The notes under the pieces are model-generated. The model did no database searches, was not told where the DNA came from, and saw only the letters and a list, made by a program, of their open reading frames with translations. This document shows positions 1 through 12,100 of a DNA stretch of 23,332 nucleotides, one piece after another. Source of the DNA: Fonticula-like sp. SCN 57-25 (taxonomy: Eukaryota; Nucleariida; Rotosphaerida); assembly GCA_001724245.1 (NCBI GenBank), contig MEDX01000070.1, positions 1 to 23,332 on the forward strand. Reading direction: 5' to 3'. Numbering within the stretch: the first letter of the stretch is position 1; each line of letters opens with the position of its first letter. The translations under genes and the position numbers were made by a program.

Positions 1-204
1 ACCGATACGACACAAAAATACACTAAAAGACATCAAAATAACATGAAAATGACACTAAAATGACACTAAACCACTCACAATAAACACAATAAATATCACC
101 ACACCACTCACTTGCTGTACCACCATCATCATAAACATTGCTGCACCGACTGTTCTTTCCCTTCCCTTCCCTTGTCTCCCCTTCCCTCCCACTGCCGCTC
201 GCAC

Positions 205-970
205 CCTCGTCCTGCAGGAGGTCCTTGAGTGTGCGCCACGCGTTCTTGGACTCGCCGCCGGACTGAGTCGACACGCGCGTGTTCACCACCCAGATGGGGT
301 TGGTCAGAACAGTCGTGATCACGCCTGCGGCAAGGTTAAATGGGTTAGTAAAGTGATGAAGGGGAGAATTACATCATCAATTACGTCATCATCAACATAC
401 ACCCGTTAACATTATCATATTCACAGTAACATTGCCGTATCGAAACATTCACGGCATCCATACCAAACACAAATCCACCCACACAGCATCATATCCCTGC
501 CATCCGTACCAGCAAAGGTGCCGACGACGAGACCGTCCAAACTGGTCAGATTCCGCGCAAGTTTCTTCACTGCAAACGCCTTGGTCGCCTCATACGAGTA
601 GAAAAAGATGCCCTGCGTCACAGCCACGCCAAACAGCGCCGATCCTATCCCGCTGCAGGCAACAACATCAGCAACAATCGGGGCGATCGGGGGGTGATGA
701 CGTACGCGTATAGAGGCGCAATGCCGTCGCGGCGAAACATCTCCATCAGGGAGTCAAGTGCGCCCTTGCGTGTGTCGAGCTGCTGAAGGCGCGTCGCGAG
801 ATTGAGCAGCGGGTACGTCAGGCCGGTGGCAATCACGCCGCCACCGGCGCCTAATCGTGGCAAAAAAGAAAACTGTGGTTAATACAAACGTACATATGGC
901 AGCCACAATACAGTTAATCTAAAGCGAACGAGCGCGCACCCGACAGCAGATGCGCCAGATTCTCGCTCAT
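205..970 (-). CDS. Peroxisomal adenine nucleotide-type carrier (ANT1/PMP34-like, SLC25 family), 5' part
   Basis: Members of this branch of the mitochondrial carrier family exchange ATP for AMP or CoA-type nucleotides across the peroxisomal membrane, supplying ATP for fatty-acid activation. Coding exons on the minus strand are 970-940, 850-706, 652-510 and 324-205; all join in phase and give about 146 residues. The N-terminus MSENLAHLLSGAGGG followed by VIATGLTYPLLNLATR is the first carrier repeat, and TNPIWVVNTR is the second-repeat signature in the form seen in ANT1/PMP34 rather than the classical PxDxxK. Introns begin GTGCGC, GTACGT and GTACGG. A further donor, GTGCGA at 204, opens an intron that seems to continue past the left edge, so the third repeat and stop lie outside. 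The gene is head-to-head with the thioesterase at 1088. Substrate is inferred from family only; a mitochondrial pyrimidine nucleotide or FAD-type carrier is the main alternative. Confidence 0.82.
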
Positions 971-1087
971 AATGTCCAAAATGCGTCGTCGGCAACAATG
1001 GTGGTCAAAACGAAACGGCGGGAAAAACGGCCGCTTGTTTGATCACGTGACCGCGTGCGTCGTTGGCTGCACGGGGATTGCGTCGTC
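971..1087. promoter_or_regulatory. Bidirectional promoter between carrier and thioesterase
   Basis: Only 117 bp separate the two start codons, so both core promoters and both 5' UTRs must lie here or overlap the partner gene. Visible elements are a perfect palindrome TCACGTGA at 1043-1050 (E-box CACGTG core) and a GC-rich block CGGCGGGAAAAACGGCCG upstream of it. No TATA box is evident. Function is inferred from position only. Confidence 0.5.
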
Positions 1088-2822
1088 ATGGCGACCAAGG
1101 CAATGATTGAAGAGTCTCTGGACCTCGAGGGTGCGCTGCTCGCCGCATTATAGTGCCATGCTTGTTCTAACCGTATCTTTTTGCTTGCAGAGATCGACGA
1201 GTGCATGTTTCGGAGCAAGTCGCTTTGGAAGCCGCTCGGTGCGCGCGGAGTGTTTGGCGGCCAGGTGGTCGGCCAATCCCTCGTCGCTGCGATGCGCACG
1301 GTGAGCGAGAAGCTTTCCGTGCACGCGCTGCACTCCTTCTTCCTCCTGCCGGGCGACTCGACGCGCCCGATCATCTACCAGGTGGCTCGCCTGCGCGATG
1401 GTGCGCATGCGGCAAGACGGCCAGTGATTGCCATGCCGGGATTGCTCACGCGTGTCTGCATCAGGTAACAGCTTTGCGACGCGCAGTGTGACGGCCGTGC
1501 AAAAGGGCCGCGCCATTTTTACGTGCCAGATCTCGTTCCACGTGGCGGAAGAGTACTACCTCGAGCATCAGGTACGCGCGGCATCATGGCCATGTCATGT
1601 CTCTCACCATGCGTCATGAACATCGTCCTTCTTCGTCATCCATAATATTTGCCCCACCACTTGCTTTCTTTGTGATCCCTGCTGCCATCTTGCGATCCAA
1701 CGCGTTGCACATCACCCGATCGCCGTGATCCCCGCAGTCCAAGATGCCCCCCGCCCCCCCGCCAGAGTCGGTCCCGAACGAGACCGAGCGCCTTCAGGAG
1801 ATCCTCGCCGACCCGCGCTTCCCCAAGCGCTCGCGCGAGTGGCTCGAAAAGCTCATGAACCAGGTGCGCATCGCCGCTTTTTTCGTTCTGTTCCTTCTTT
1901 ATGCCTTCTTTGTGCCTTCTATGTGTTGCTTGACCACCTTTGAACTACACTTCACCTGCCTTGACACCGTTTTGACACCGTTGACTCACGATAAAATCCG
2001 CATGCGTTTTGCTTGCGATTTTCTTATGCAATTAGCCTCTTCCAATTGATATTCGCATGTGCGACATGGGCGACCCGTTCGCCCCCGTGACGCGCGACCC
2101 CGTCCGCCAGATGTGCTGGATGCGCGCCAACGGCAAGCTCGGCGACGACCCGAACCTGCACCTCGCCGTGGCGGCGTACGCGAGCGACCACAGGCTGCTC
2201 ACGACGCCGCTGCTCGGGCACGGAATGTCCAACTTTAACAGCGGAGTGAAGCTCATGGCGTCGCTCGACCACTCGATGTGGTTCCATGCGCCGTTCAGGT
2301 GCGCGGGAAAATGTTGGAAGGAGGTGTGGCTAACGAGGTGTGGCGGTGATGGTAGGGCGGACGACTGGCTTCTCTACGAGTTTGACGTGCGTTTTCGTGG
2401 TGAAAATGGAGTGGAAATGCTGGGCAAAGTGGGCTTTATGCTCATTTATTGGGTTCATATCTGTTCCATATTGTCGCGTAGTTTGACTGGGTTTGACATT
2501 TTATGATAGTTTTTGGCTGTTTTTTGACACTTAAAAGTGGTTTTTGTTACATTTGTATTAGTTTTGTACTCACGTCTCTTGTGCTTGCAGAGTCATCGCA
2601 TGGCGGGAAACCGCGCCCTCACGTTCGGCAAGGTGTACGACAAGGATGGGCGCCTCGTGGTACGACTCCTTGCCCATTCTCCCCTTTCTTTTCTTTATTC
2701 TGTTCATTGCTGATTGGTCTGTTTAGGTGTCGGTGGCGCAGGAAGGTCTCATTCGGCTGGAAGAGTCGTTTGCGCAAAAGCACACAGGGCAGGCGACGGC
2801 GCGCAAGATGGCCCGCTTGTAA
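1088..2822 (+). CDS. Peroxisomal acyl-CoA thioesterase (TesB/ACOT8 type)
   Basis: Hydrolyses acyl-CoA to free fatty acid and CoA, in peroxisomal beta-oxidation. Exons are 1088-1130, 1191-1400, 1465-1571, 1738-1863, 2036-2298, 2356-2386, 2591-2659 and 2727-2822. All phases agree and give 314 residues, close to human ACOT8 (about 319). The double hot-dog fold is recognisable: VFGGQVVGQSL and HSFFLLPGD in the first half, LDHSMWFHAP and VAQEGLIRLEE in the second. Asp240, Ser261 and Gln288 fall where the family's Asp-Ser/Thr-Gln catalytic set is expected. The last three residues are ARL, a plausible type-1 peroxisomal targeting signal. The start is the first ATG after the short gap to the carrier and is the only one giving the conserved N-terminus in phase. 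The stop codon TAA lies inside a GTAAGT sequence (2819-2824), so an alternative spliced 3' end is conceivable. Family identity is secure; chain-length preference cannot be read from sequence. Confidence 0.9.
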
Positions 2823-3136
2823 GTATATATTTCACCTCAATATATTTATCATTTGCACGCTACTAGTTTGTTTTTGTTATTTGGTTCATGCGCAGTAAAG
2901 TTTCAGTCGATATAGTTATAAAAAGAAACGCCGTTGCGCGCAAAAGAGCCGTTGGCGCGCTACGGATGCTGCGGATGGGCAGGGTGTGGCTGACGGGGGC
3001 GCATAATTAGTGCTGGACCAATCGAGTAATGATCGATCGTTTGATTAAAAATGGCGACCCTGATTATGCTAATTTTCAGAATAAATCAGAGTCTGCGGTC
3101 GATTTGGAGGCGCGCGCCCGTGCGGTAGGACATTGA
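2823..3136. other. Intergenic region and TRA1 promoter/5' UTR
   Basis: These 314 bp lie between the thioesterase stop and the TRA1 start. They hold the 3' UTR of the first gene and the promoter of the second. Visible items are a CCAAT word near 3018, a GATCGATCG stretch near 3032, two GGATG words at 2964 and 2973 (TACGGATGCTGCGGATGG), and a short upstream ORF at 3051-3128. I see no RNA gene and no conserved protein. Confidence 0.6.
3051..3128 (+). other. Possible upstream ORF of TRA1 (25 codons plus stop)
   Basis: The ATG at 3051 has a good context (AAAATGGCG, A at -3) and opens 25 codons ending in TAG at 3126-3128, 8 nt before the TRA1 start codon. The TRA1 ATG itself has T at -3, a weaker context. 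If the transcript begins upstream of 3051 this reading frame would meet ribosomes first. The peptide has no recognisable homology. It may be irrelevant if transcription starts after 3051. Confidence 0.35.
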
Positions 3137-6100
3137 ATGGCGTCTTCGCCGGACCCGTTCTCTGCCAAGGCGCAGCAGCTGAGCGATCCAAAGCTGCGTA
3201 CGTACCTTTAACGCGGTTTTAGCTTTTTTTTGATATTAATATTGACCATGCTTTTTTTCCTCAATCCTTTCAGCCATTGAAAAGCAGCTGCAGATCACGC
3301 TCGGGATCCGCGATCAGATCGAGCTGATCCAGAGCAATGATTACCCTTTATTCTTAAAGGCATTCCTTCCCGTGTTTCTTCGCATTCTTCGCGAGGTCCG
3401 CATTCAGTTTGTGGACAACACGCCCGAGCAAAAGCTCCGCAATACGGTCCTCGAGATCATCAACAAACTTCCTTCGTACGATGCGCTTCGTCCGCATGTG
3501 CCCGAGCTCGCGCGCGAGGTGATGCGCCTGCTCGAGAACGAGAACGAGGACAACGCGGCCGTGTGCCTTCGCATCATCATTGAGCTCCACAAGAACTTTA
3601 GGTCGCCTGCGATTCTCGAGGATCAGGTGCAGCCATTCTTTGAGCTCGTCCAGCGCATGTACAGGAACCTGCCGACATCGGTCCGCGTCATCATCGACAA
3701 GCACCCGGCGGAAAAGGTAACGAAACGAACGCATTTATATTTGAAGAAACGAAGAAGAGTCTTTTTGTGTGTTTTTGTGTGTTTCTTGAATCTTTTGTGG
3801 GGAATCATCGTGATCATCCTTGATAAAACGGGATCACTTTTGAATCCATTTGAGTTAAAAATTGAGCTCGACATTGGTTTCTTGAGCCAGTTTATGTCAT
3901 TTTAGTGTCATTTTTGTGCCAATTTTCCTCTTTTTCCTCACTTTCTCACCCCCCTCCCTCCAGGAATCTCCGTACGTCGGCGCCGTTTCGCCGCCGACCG
4001 CGCCCGCGCCCGCCGCCAAGGACGGCAAGGCCGCCCCCGACGCCAAGGCCGAGCCCAAGCAGCTCATCCGCAGCATGTTTTCCTTCAAAGTTCTCACCGA
4101 GTGCCCGATCCTGATCGTGCTGCTCTTCCAGCTCTACGCAAAGTTTAGCCAGACGCACCTGCCGCAGTTTGTGCCGCTCATCATTGGCGCGCTCAAGCTG
4201 CAGGCCGAGGCGCAGGAGCGCATGCACAGGGAGAACCCGCACTCGGTCGGGGTCAGCCCGGCGGTGCAGGACAAGGTCGCGTATGGCGACTTTATCGGCA
4301 CGCAAGTGAAGGTACGAAGAGGAGAAGGAGAAAAGGAAAATTAGTGAAAAATTAGTGAAAAATGAATGGAAAATGAGCGAAAAATGAGTGGAAAATGCGC
4401 TTTTGTTTTATTTAGGCTCTTTTTGTGTCACTTTTTGTGCTCTTATCCGCCACTTTCCCATCACTTTCGCCTTTTCTAACGCATTTTCCAGACTGTTTCC
4501 TTCCTCGCGTACACCCTTCGCAGCTCCCTTCAGCTGCTCGCGCCCTACCAGGCACAAATCCCCGTCTTTGTCATCCAGCTTTTGCGCAACTGCCCCGCCG
4601 AGGCGACCGCCACGCGTAAGGAGCTGCTCGTCGCCACGCGGCACATTCTGCTCGCGAACGAGTTTAGAACGGCGTTTATGCCGCACATTGACGAGCTGCT
4701 GCAGACAGAGTACATTCTCGGCACAGGACTGACGTCGCAGCAGACCCTCAAGTACGTGTTTATTTTTGGTTAATTTTGACCACTTTTGTGCACTTTCTCT
4801 CATTCTGTGACACATTTGTTTCATTTTGTGACACTTTTCTGCAACGTGTCTGCCTTCCCCCCCTCTTTTCTCCGCCTTTCCTCCTTCTCTAACCCCCTTT
4901 CCAGGTCCCCTGCCTTCAGCATCTTTGCTGACCTTTTCCACCACGTCCGCTCCGAGCTCAAGCTCCCGCAGCTCATCATGACCGTGTACATTTACACGCG
5001 CAATCTCCACGACACTTCCCTCGCCTTTAACACGCAAACAATGTCGGCCAAGCTTCTCATCAACCTTGTCGAGGCGATCCGCAAGGGCGAGCACGACCGC
5101 GCCGACCGCCGCCACCTCCTGCTGCGCATCCTCACGGCGTTTGCCAACAAGTTTACGGCGCTCAAGAACCAGATCCCGGCGCTGGTCGCGCAGAGCAAGC
5201 GTGCGAGCGAGGCGCGCGAGGCGGGCGACGACGGCGCTGCTGGCGGGGCGGCGTCGACTTCGGCGTCGGCTGTGGCGGCCGCAACGCCGCAGGCCGGCGC
5301 GGCGTCTTCGTCGGCGGCCGACGGCACCGAAGCTTCTTCCGATGCTGCTGCCGCCGCCGCTTCCTCTTCGGCCGGCGCGTCGGACGCCACGGAAGACTTT
5401 GAGATTCTGTACACGCCGCCGATCCGCACGAACGCGACGGCGAATGACGGCGGCGCCGACACGATCAAGGAGGCGCGCTTCCTGTTCCGCACGCTCGTGC
5501 TGGGCCTCAAGAACATTGTGCTCGGCATCGCGTCCATGTCGCCGCCGCCCGCCGTGCAGCAGCAGCAGGCGCAGCAGCAGGGCCAGATGCAGGGTCAGAT
5601 GCAGGGCCAGATGCCCGGTCAGCAGATGCAGGGGCAGATGCAGGGCCAGATGCAGGGCCAGATTCAGGGCGGGTTTGTGTCGGGTGGCGGCGTGGATGTC
5701 GACCTGTACATCCGGATGCTGCGCGACGGCCTGTACTGCTTTGATATCTACCTTGTGAACAAGGATGATAGCGGGAAGCGCGAGGGCGAAAAGGACGCGC
5801 TGGACGGCTTTGCGGCCGTGTTTACGGTGGTCGACCCGGCCATGTTTCAGGACATTTTCAACTCGCAGATGCAGTTTATCTTCCAGCGCATCATTGACAA
5901 CCAGCTCATCCTCACGATTATTCAGCACTTTTTGGCCAACCCGGGCGTGACGCGCACGTTTGCCGAGATGCTGCTGCGCTTTTTGGTGGACCGGTTGGAC
6001 ACGCTGGGCGAGCCCGAAAAGACGACGAGCGTGATGCTGCGCCTGTTCAAGCTTGTGTTTGGCTCGGTGGCGCTGTTTGCCGACGTGGCGGGCAACTCGA

Positions 6101-9100
6101 ACGAGCCCGTCTTGCAGCCGCACCTCGGGACGATCATCCGCACGTCGCTGCGGATGGCCGCCAAGGTGCGCGAGCCGCTCAACTATTTTATGCTGCTGCG
6201 CGCGCTCTTCCGCAGCATCGGCGGGCACAAGTTTGAGCTGCTCTACAAAGAGTTTTTGCCGCTGCTGCCCGTGCTGCTCGAGAGCCTGAACCGTCTTTTG
6301 ACGACGACGCACAAGCCGCAGATGCGCGAGCTGTTTGTCGAGCTGTGCCTGACGGTGCCCGTGCGCCTGTCGGCGCTGCTGCCGTTCCTGCACTACCTTA
6401 TGCGGCCGCTTGTGCTCGCGCTGCAGGCCGGGCCGGACCTCGTGAGCCAGGGCCTGCGCACGCTCGAGCTGTGCATCGACAACCTGACGCCGAGCTTCCT
6501 CGACCCGATCATCTCGCCCGTCATCCACGACCTCATGGAGGCGCTCGGCAAGCATCTCAAGCCGCTGCCGTACCACACAAACCACAGCCACACGACACTG
6601 CGCATTCTCGGCAAGCTCGGCGGGCGCAACCGCCGCATGCTAAAGGACCTGCGCGCGCTGCCGTTCCAAGAGTTTGTCGAGCCGGGCATCGCGCTCGAGT
6701 TTGAGTTTACCGATGGCTCGTCGCTGGCGCTGCCGCTCGAGCCGATGGTGCATGACGCGCACCGCTGGCTGCTCACGGGCAAGGACCCGGCGCGCCGCGC
6801 GCACGCGGCGCTCTTCCTCCGCAACTGCCTCATCATGCTCATCGACGCGTCGACAGGTACCGAGCGGCTCGCCACGGCCACGTACGAGGCGGTCCGCCGC
6901 GCGGCCGACGGGTCGGCGCAGCCGGTCAAGCAGGACGCGCGCAAGGCCAACGAGCGCGACAAGGTGCCGCACCACCTGCGCATCATCAACAAGCCGGTCA
7001 AGCTCGCGCACGACAAGGTGCTCGAGTCGCTGCTCGTGAGCGCGCTGCACGCCGCGGTCGTTATTGAGGAGGAGGACATGAGCGCCGAGGACGCCGCCGC
7101 CATCAAGGCCGCCGCCGCCGAAGCGCAGCAGTTCCTCGACGTGATCGCGCGCCAGTTTGCGTTTGTCAAGGTGGCCGAGGTGACGGCGCGGCGCCGCAGC
7201 GACCAGGCCAAGCCGCTCATCCTCGACACGGACATGTTCCTGTCGGCCATCGTGACGGCGCTGAGCAGCACCGAGCGCCGCTTTGCCGAGACGGTCGAGC
7301 GCACGCTGCGCATCTTTACAGAGTCGTGCGAGACGCTGCTCGGCTCAAAGGTGCTCGTCGGGCGCCTGCCCTTCTTTGACAGCCTCGCGTCGCGCCTGTG
7401 CGCCGCGTCGTACGAAAAGGAGATGAACAGCAAGACGGGTGGCAGCCTCGGCATCTCGATCGTGACGTCGCGCCTCGACCTGGGCGTCGGGTGGCTGCGC
7501 CGCCACGAGCTCAAGTTTGTGCGCGCTCTGCTGTTTATCCTTCGCGACCTGTCGACCGACATCAACACGGGCGTCGGCGAGGAGACGCAGGCGACGCTCA
7601 GCCACATCCTCAAGGTGTGCAACAAGCCCAGCGACGACGCTGAGGAGCAGGGTGCCGAGGTGCAAAAGCTCTTCCAGGAGCTCATCAAGCTGCTCATCTC
7701 GGAGCTGTCCAACTCGAGCAGCATCGTGCGCTCGACCGTGCGCGCCAGCTTCCAGGAGCTCGCCGACCTGTCGGGCAGCGAAGTCACCGAGCTGCTCGAG
7801 CCGTGCAAGGAGCGCGTCGTGCAGCTTATTGAAAACTCAAAGAACTTGCGAACGCTGCCGCTGCCGATGCAGGTCGGGCACCTCGAGGCCATCTCGTTCT
7901 GCCTCTCGCTGCGGCCGCCGATCGTCCAGTTTGACAACAACCTCACCAACGCAGTCGTCAAGATCCTCAATGACACGCTTGTCGTTGTTGAGAACGATGA
8001 CGCGGTGCCGCCCACCAAGACGCCCGGCTACAAGAACCACGCGCACTATATGCCGCTGCGCGTCGCGAGCGTTGAGTGCATGACGGCCGTGATGAACTGC
8101 TCCGACTTTCAGCATCAGGACATGCGCACGCGCGTCATCCTGGCCTTTTTCAAGGCGCTGTCGCAGACGTCGCCCGAGGTCGTCGAGGTGGCCAAGAAGG
8201 GCCTCGCGCAGGTGCTTGCCGTGTACAAGCTGCCCAAGGACCTGCTGCAAAACTCGCTGCGGCCCGTGCTGCTCAACCTCGCCGACCACAAGAAGCTCGA
8301 CGTGAACATTCTGCAGTCGCTCTCGCGCCTGCTCGAGCTGCTCACCAACTGCTTCAACGTCAAGCTCGGCGACACGCTGCTCGACCACTGCCGCAAGTTT
8401 GCCGAGGCGGCGCTCGCGCGCATGCTGACCGAGCACACGCTGCCCGACCAGCGCGAGATTGCCATTGTGACGGCCATCCTCGAGAACCTGCACCTGCTGC
8501 CCACCATGGCCGTCAAGCTGCTCGAGCCGATGGTCGCCGTCGTGCTGCAGCTCGAGCAGACGTACCGCCGCGAGGCGTCGTCCTCGTTCCGCCTGCCGCT
8601 CATCAAGTTTGTCAACAGGTACCCGACCGAGTCGGTCGAGTTTATCTTTCAGCGGCTGCACCTCAACGACTATGCGCGCCTCTTTTTCGCCGTGCTCGAC
8701 TCTGACCAGGCCGAGCCGGTGCGCGCCGAGTTTTTGCGCCACCCCGACCTTGTCCTGCAGACATGCCTCGCGGAAGGTCTGTCGCCCGAGCACCTGCACA
8801 ACGGCGTCCGCATCGTGCGCGCGCTCGTGGCGCACGAGCCCAAGTGGCTGGTCGAGAACCGCGCCATCCTCGATGCGCTGCTGCGCATCTGGCGCCAAAA
8901 GTCGCAGCAGCTGTACGCGTCGCCCAAGAACGGCGCCGACGACGCGGTGCAGCTGGCCGTGCTTGCCGAGGCCGAGTGCCTGCTCGAGTGCTTCATTGCC
9001 TACTACCGCGCCGTACCGACCGAGGTGGACCTCATCTTTGAAGTCGCGGCCGTGTTCAGCCAGCCCGTTATGATGGACGTGAGCTTTGCGCGCCGCTTCC

Positions 9101-12100
9101 TGTTCAACGACGTGGCGGCGCAGTCTTCGCCTGCGCACAAGAACCTCCTGATGCACCGCTTCCTAGCGCTTTACAAGGACGAGGCCGTACCGGACCGCCT
9201 CAAGACGATCGCGCTGCAGATGGTGATTGTCCCCATGCTTGTCTTTTCGCACCGCGCCGGCGAGCAGCTCGCGACCATCCTGGACCGCGAGGTGCTCGCC
9301 GAGGTGCACCGCGACCTCATCCTGCGCGTCGCCGAGCGCGAGCCTGGCCAGGGCGAGGGCCTCTGCGTCGAGGTGCTCCAGCTGCTCACGCTCATCGTGC
9401 ACGTCGCGCCGTCGCTGCTGCACGACCACCGCCGCGACCTCATCCGCCTCGTGTGGAACCTGCTGCGCTTCGAGGACGTCACCGTGAAGCACTCTGCCTA
9501 CGTGCTTGTCGCGCGCTTCATTGAGGCGTACGAGTCGCCGGCGGCGCTCGTGAACCAGATGTTTGCGCAGCTGCTGCGCGCGCACCAGCCCGAGGCGCGC
9601 ATTCTCGTCAAGCAGGCGCTCGACATCCTCACGCCCGCACTGCCCAAGCGCACCGCGCCCGAGCCGGGCCAGCGCCACCCGAACTGGATGAAGCTCATCC
9701 GCCGCACCATCATCGACGAGGGGCACCTGCTGCCGCAGCTCGTGCTCATCTGGCAGCTGCTCATCCGCCACGCCGACCTCATGTACCCGTACCGCGACCA
9801 GTTTGTGTTCCAGATCGTGCACTCGATCACGCGCATCGGCTTTACGATCGCCGAGAACCGCAAGCTGGCGATCGACCTTGCCGAGCTCATGCTGCGCTGG
9901 GAGAAGCGCCGGATCAGCGCCCGCGGCGCGCGCTCTGACGCCATGGAGGTGGACTCTGCACCGAGCTCGGGCCAGAAGCACCGGGCGGCCGACGAGGGCA
10001 CGCCCAGCGAGCACATGGCCAAGCGGTTCAAGAACGAGTTTGGCTCGCCAACGTCGCCGCTGCTCGGCACGCCCAGCACGCCGACGACGCCCAGCATTGG
10101 TGGCGCCGCTGGGGATGCAGAGCACCGCCTGCCGACCGTGTGCATCGAGACGGTCATCAACTACCTCATCCGCCTGTCGTGCACCTTTGTCAACGCGCAG
10201 GACAAGAAGACGCTGCTGCCGCGCTGCCTCGACCTGCTCACAGACTACCTTAGCCAGGACCTGTCGGGCGAGGTCAACATCAAGCTCGTCTACTTTGAAA
10301 AGATCCTCGGCGCGCACGAGCTGCCCAAGGACACAGGCATCATCGTGACCGCGCTGCGCCTGCTGCGCATCATCTTTACGAGCCGCCAGCCGGTCTACTT
10401 TGTCGACAACTTTGCGCTCGTCGCAAAGTGCCTCGACCGCTTCCTCAACTGCGAGCTGCCGGTCGTCGTCGACGAGGTGCAGCCGCTCATGGGCACCATC
10501 TTTTCGACGCTCGCCATGGTCGAGCAAAACATGTCGACATCGGGGACGCTCTCTGAGGAGATGCGCGCCTTCCAGGCCGAGGCGCAGACCTTCCGCGCCC
10601 GCGTCGACGAGTCGGTCCACGCGTCGCTCCAGTCGCACCGCACGCTTCACAGCGCCGTGTCGCTGTTGTCAGTGCAGCAGGAAAAGGCCGTTGACCGCTT
10701 CACCAACCTGCTTGTCCGTACGCTCAGCCGCACCGCGCAAGAGTACATTTCGTTCCTCGTGAACGCGCCGGCTGCCAACGCGGCGGCGGCAGCCTTTGCG
10801 CAGGCGCACACGCCCGCGCCGCCGGCGAACGCGCCAGGCGTCCAGGGCGCGATGCCGCACCAGCACGGCGGCGCTCCCGGCATGCCTCAGCAGCACCAGC
10901 AGGGCCAGCCCCCGCCTGTGAACCCCTTCGTGCTCCAGGCAGGCATCCCCAGCACGGGCCCCGCGCTGCTCGAGCTGCTCGTCAACTGCATCTGCTCGCT
11001 GCTGCGCCTCCTGCGCGGCCGCCTGCACCTCATGGGCGACCTTCGCAAGCTCTTTGTGAACGCGCTCGCGGTTCTCGTCGAGCGCAACACGGACGCCGAG
11101 ATCCTCAACACGGTCTTGTCGATCGCGAGCGGCTGGGTGGCCTCTCCGCAGGAGACGTACCCGACGCGCCGCGAGCAGACTTCGGTGCTCGTCAAGCTGA
11201 TGGTGCTGGAGCGCCGCGGCGATGACGCGCTCACCGAGCAGTACCTGCAGCTCGTGCGCCGCGTGTACGAGGAGCCGCAGCTCAAGGGCACCGAGCTCAC
11301 CGCCAAGCTCGAGCCGGCGTTCCTGCTCGGCCTTCACTGGAAGAACGCTGCTCTGCGCGCGTCCTTTGCGGCCATCTACGACGCGTCGGTCGGTCGGTCG
11401 CCGTATGAGCGGCTGTGCCACCTGCTCGCTGTGCAGGACTGGCAGACGCAGTGCACGCTGTACTGGATGGAGCAGGTGCTCGACCTCTCGCTGGCCATGT
11501 TCAACCCCGACGCGCCGCTGCGCCTCTCGCAGGACGGCGTGCGCACCATGCCCATCTCGTACATTGAAGAGTCGGTGCTTGACGACGACGGCAACATTGT
11601 CGACGTCATGGACGACCGTCCCGAGGCGGTGACGGCGCGCATGCAGTCGTTCGTGAGCGCGCACCAAAAGTCGCTGTCCGAGTGCTGCTCCATCACGGCC
11701 GCGTCGACGCTCTCGTCGCTGCGGTACCTCATCTTTGACAACCGCGCGGTGGCGCAGCGCATCTGGAGCGACCTCTTTGCGCTTCTGTGGGCGCGCTTCT
11801 CTGCCGACGAGCAGCGCGACATTTCGAGCGTGCTCGTGCAGCTGCTGTCCAAGGAGTACCACCTGTTCCAGCAGACGATGCGGCCCAACTGCATCCAGGC
11901 GCTGCTCGAGGGCGTCATGAAGTGCAGCCCGCCCGTGCAGCTGCCGCCGCAGCTCGTAAAGTACCTCGGAAAGATGTACAACGGCTGGTTCACGGCGATC
12001 GAGATCTTGCAGACGTACACGGTCGGCCACAGCGACGTGACCGACGACGGCAGCGACGTGACGACGCAGCGCCTGGGCGGCATGTCGCTCTCGTCCTCTG

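Noticed and set aside
4408-6591. Minus-strand open frame of 727 codons opposite the 5' part of TRA1
   Set aside because: Same reason; it crosses two well-supported TRA1 introns and shows only Arg/Leu/His-rich low-complexity sequence.
9163-10650. Minus-strand open frame of 495 codons
   Set aside because: Complement of conserved TRA1 HEAT repeats, with no start context or homology of its own.
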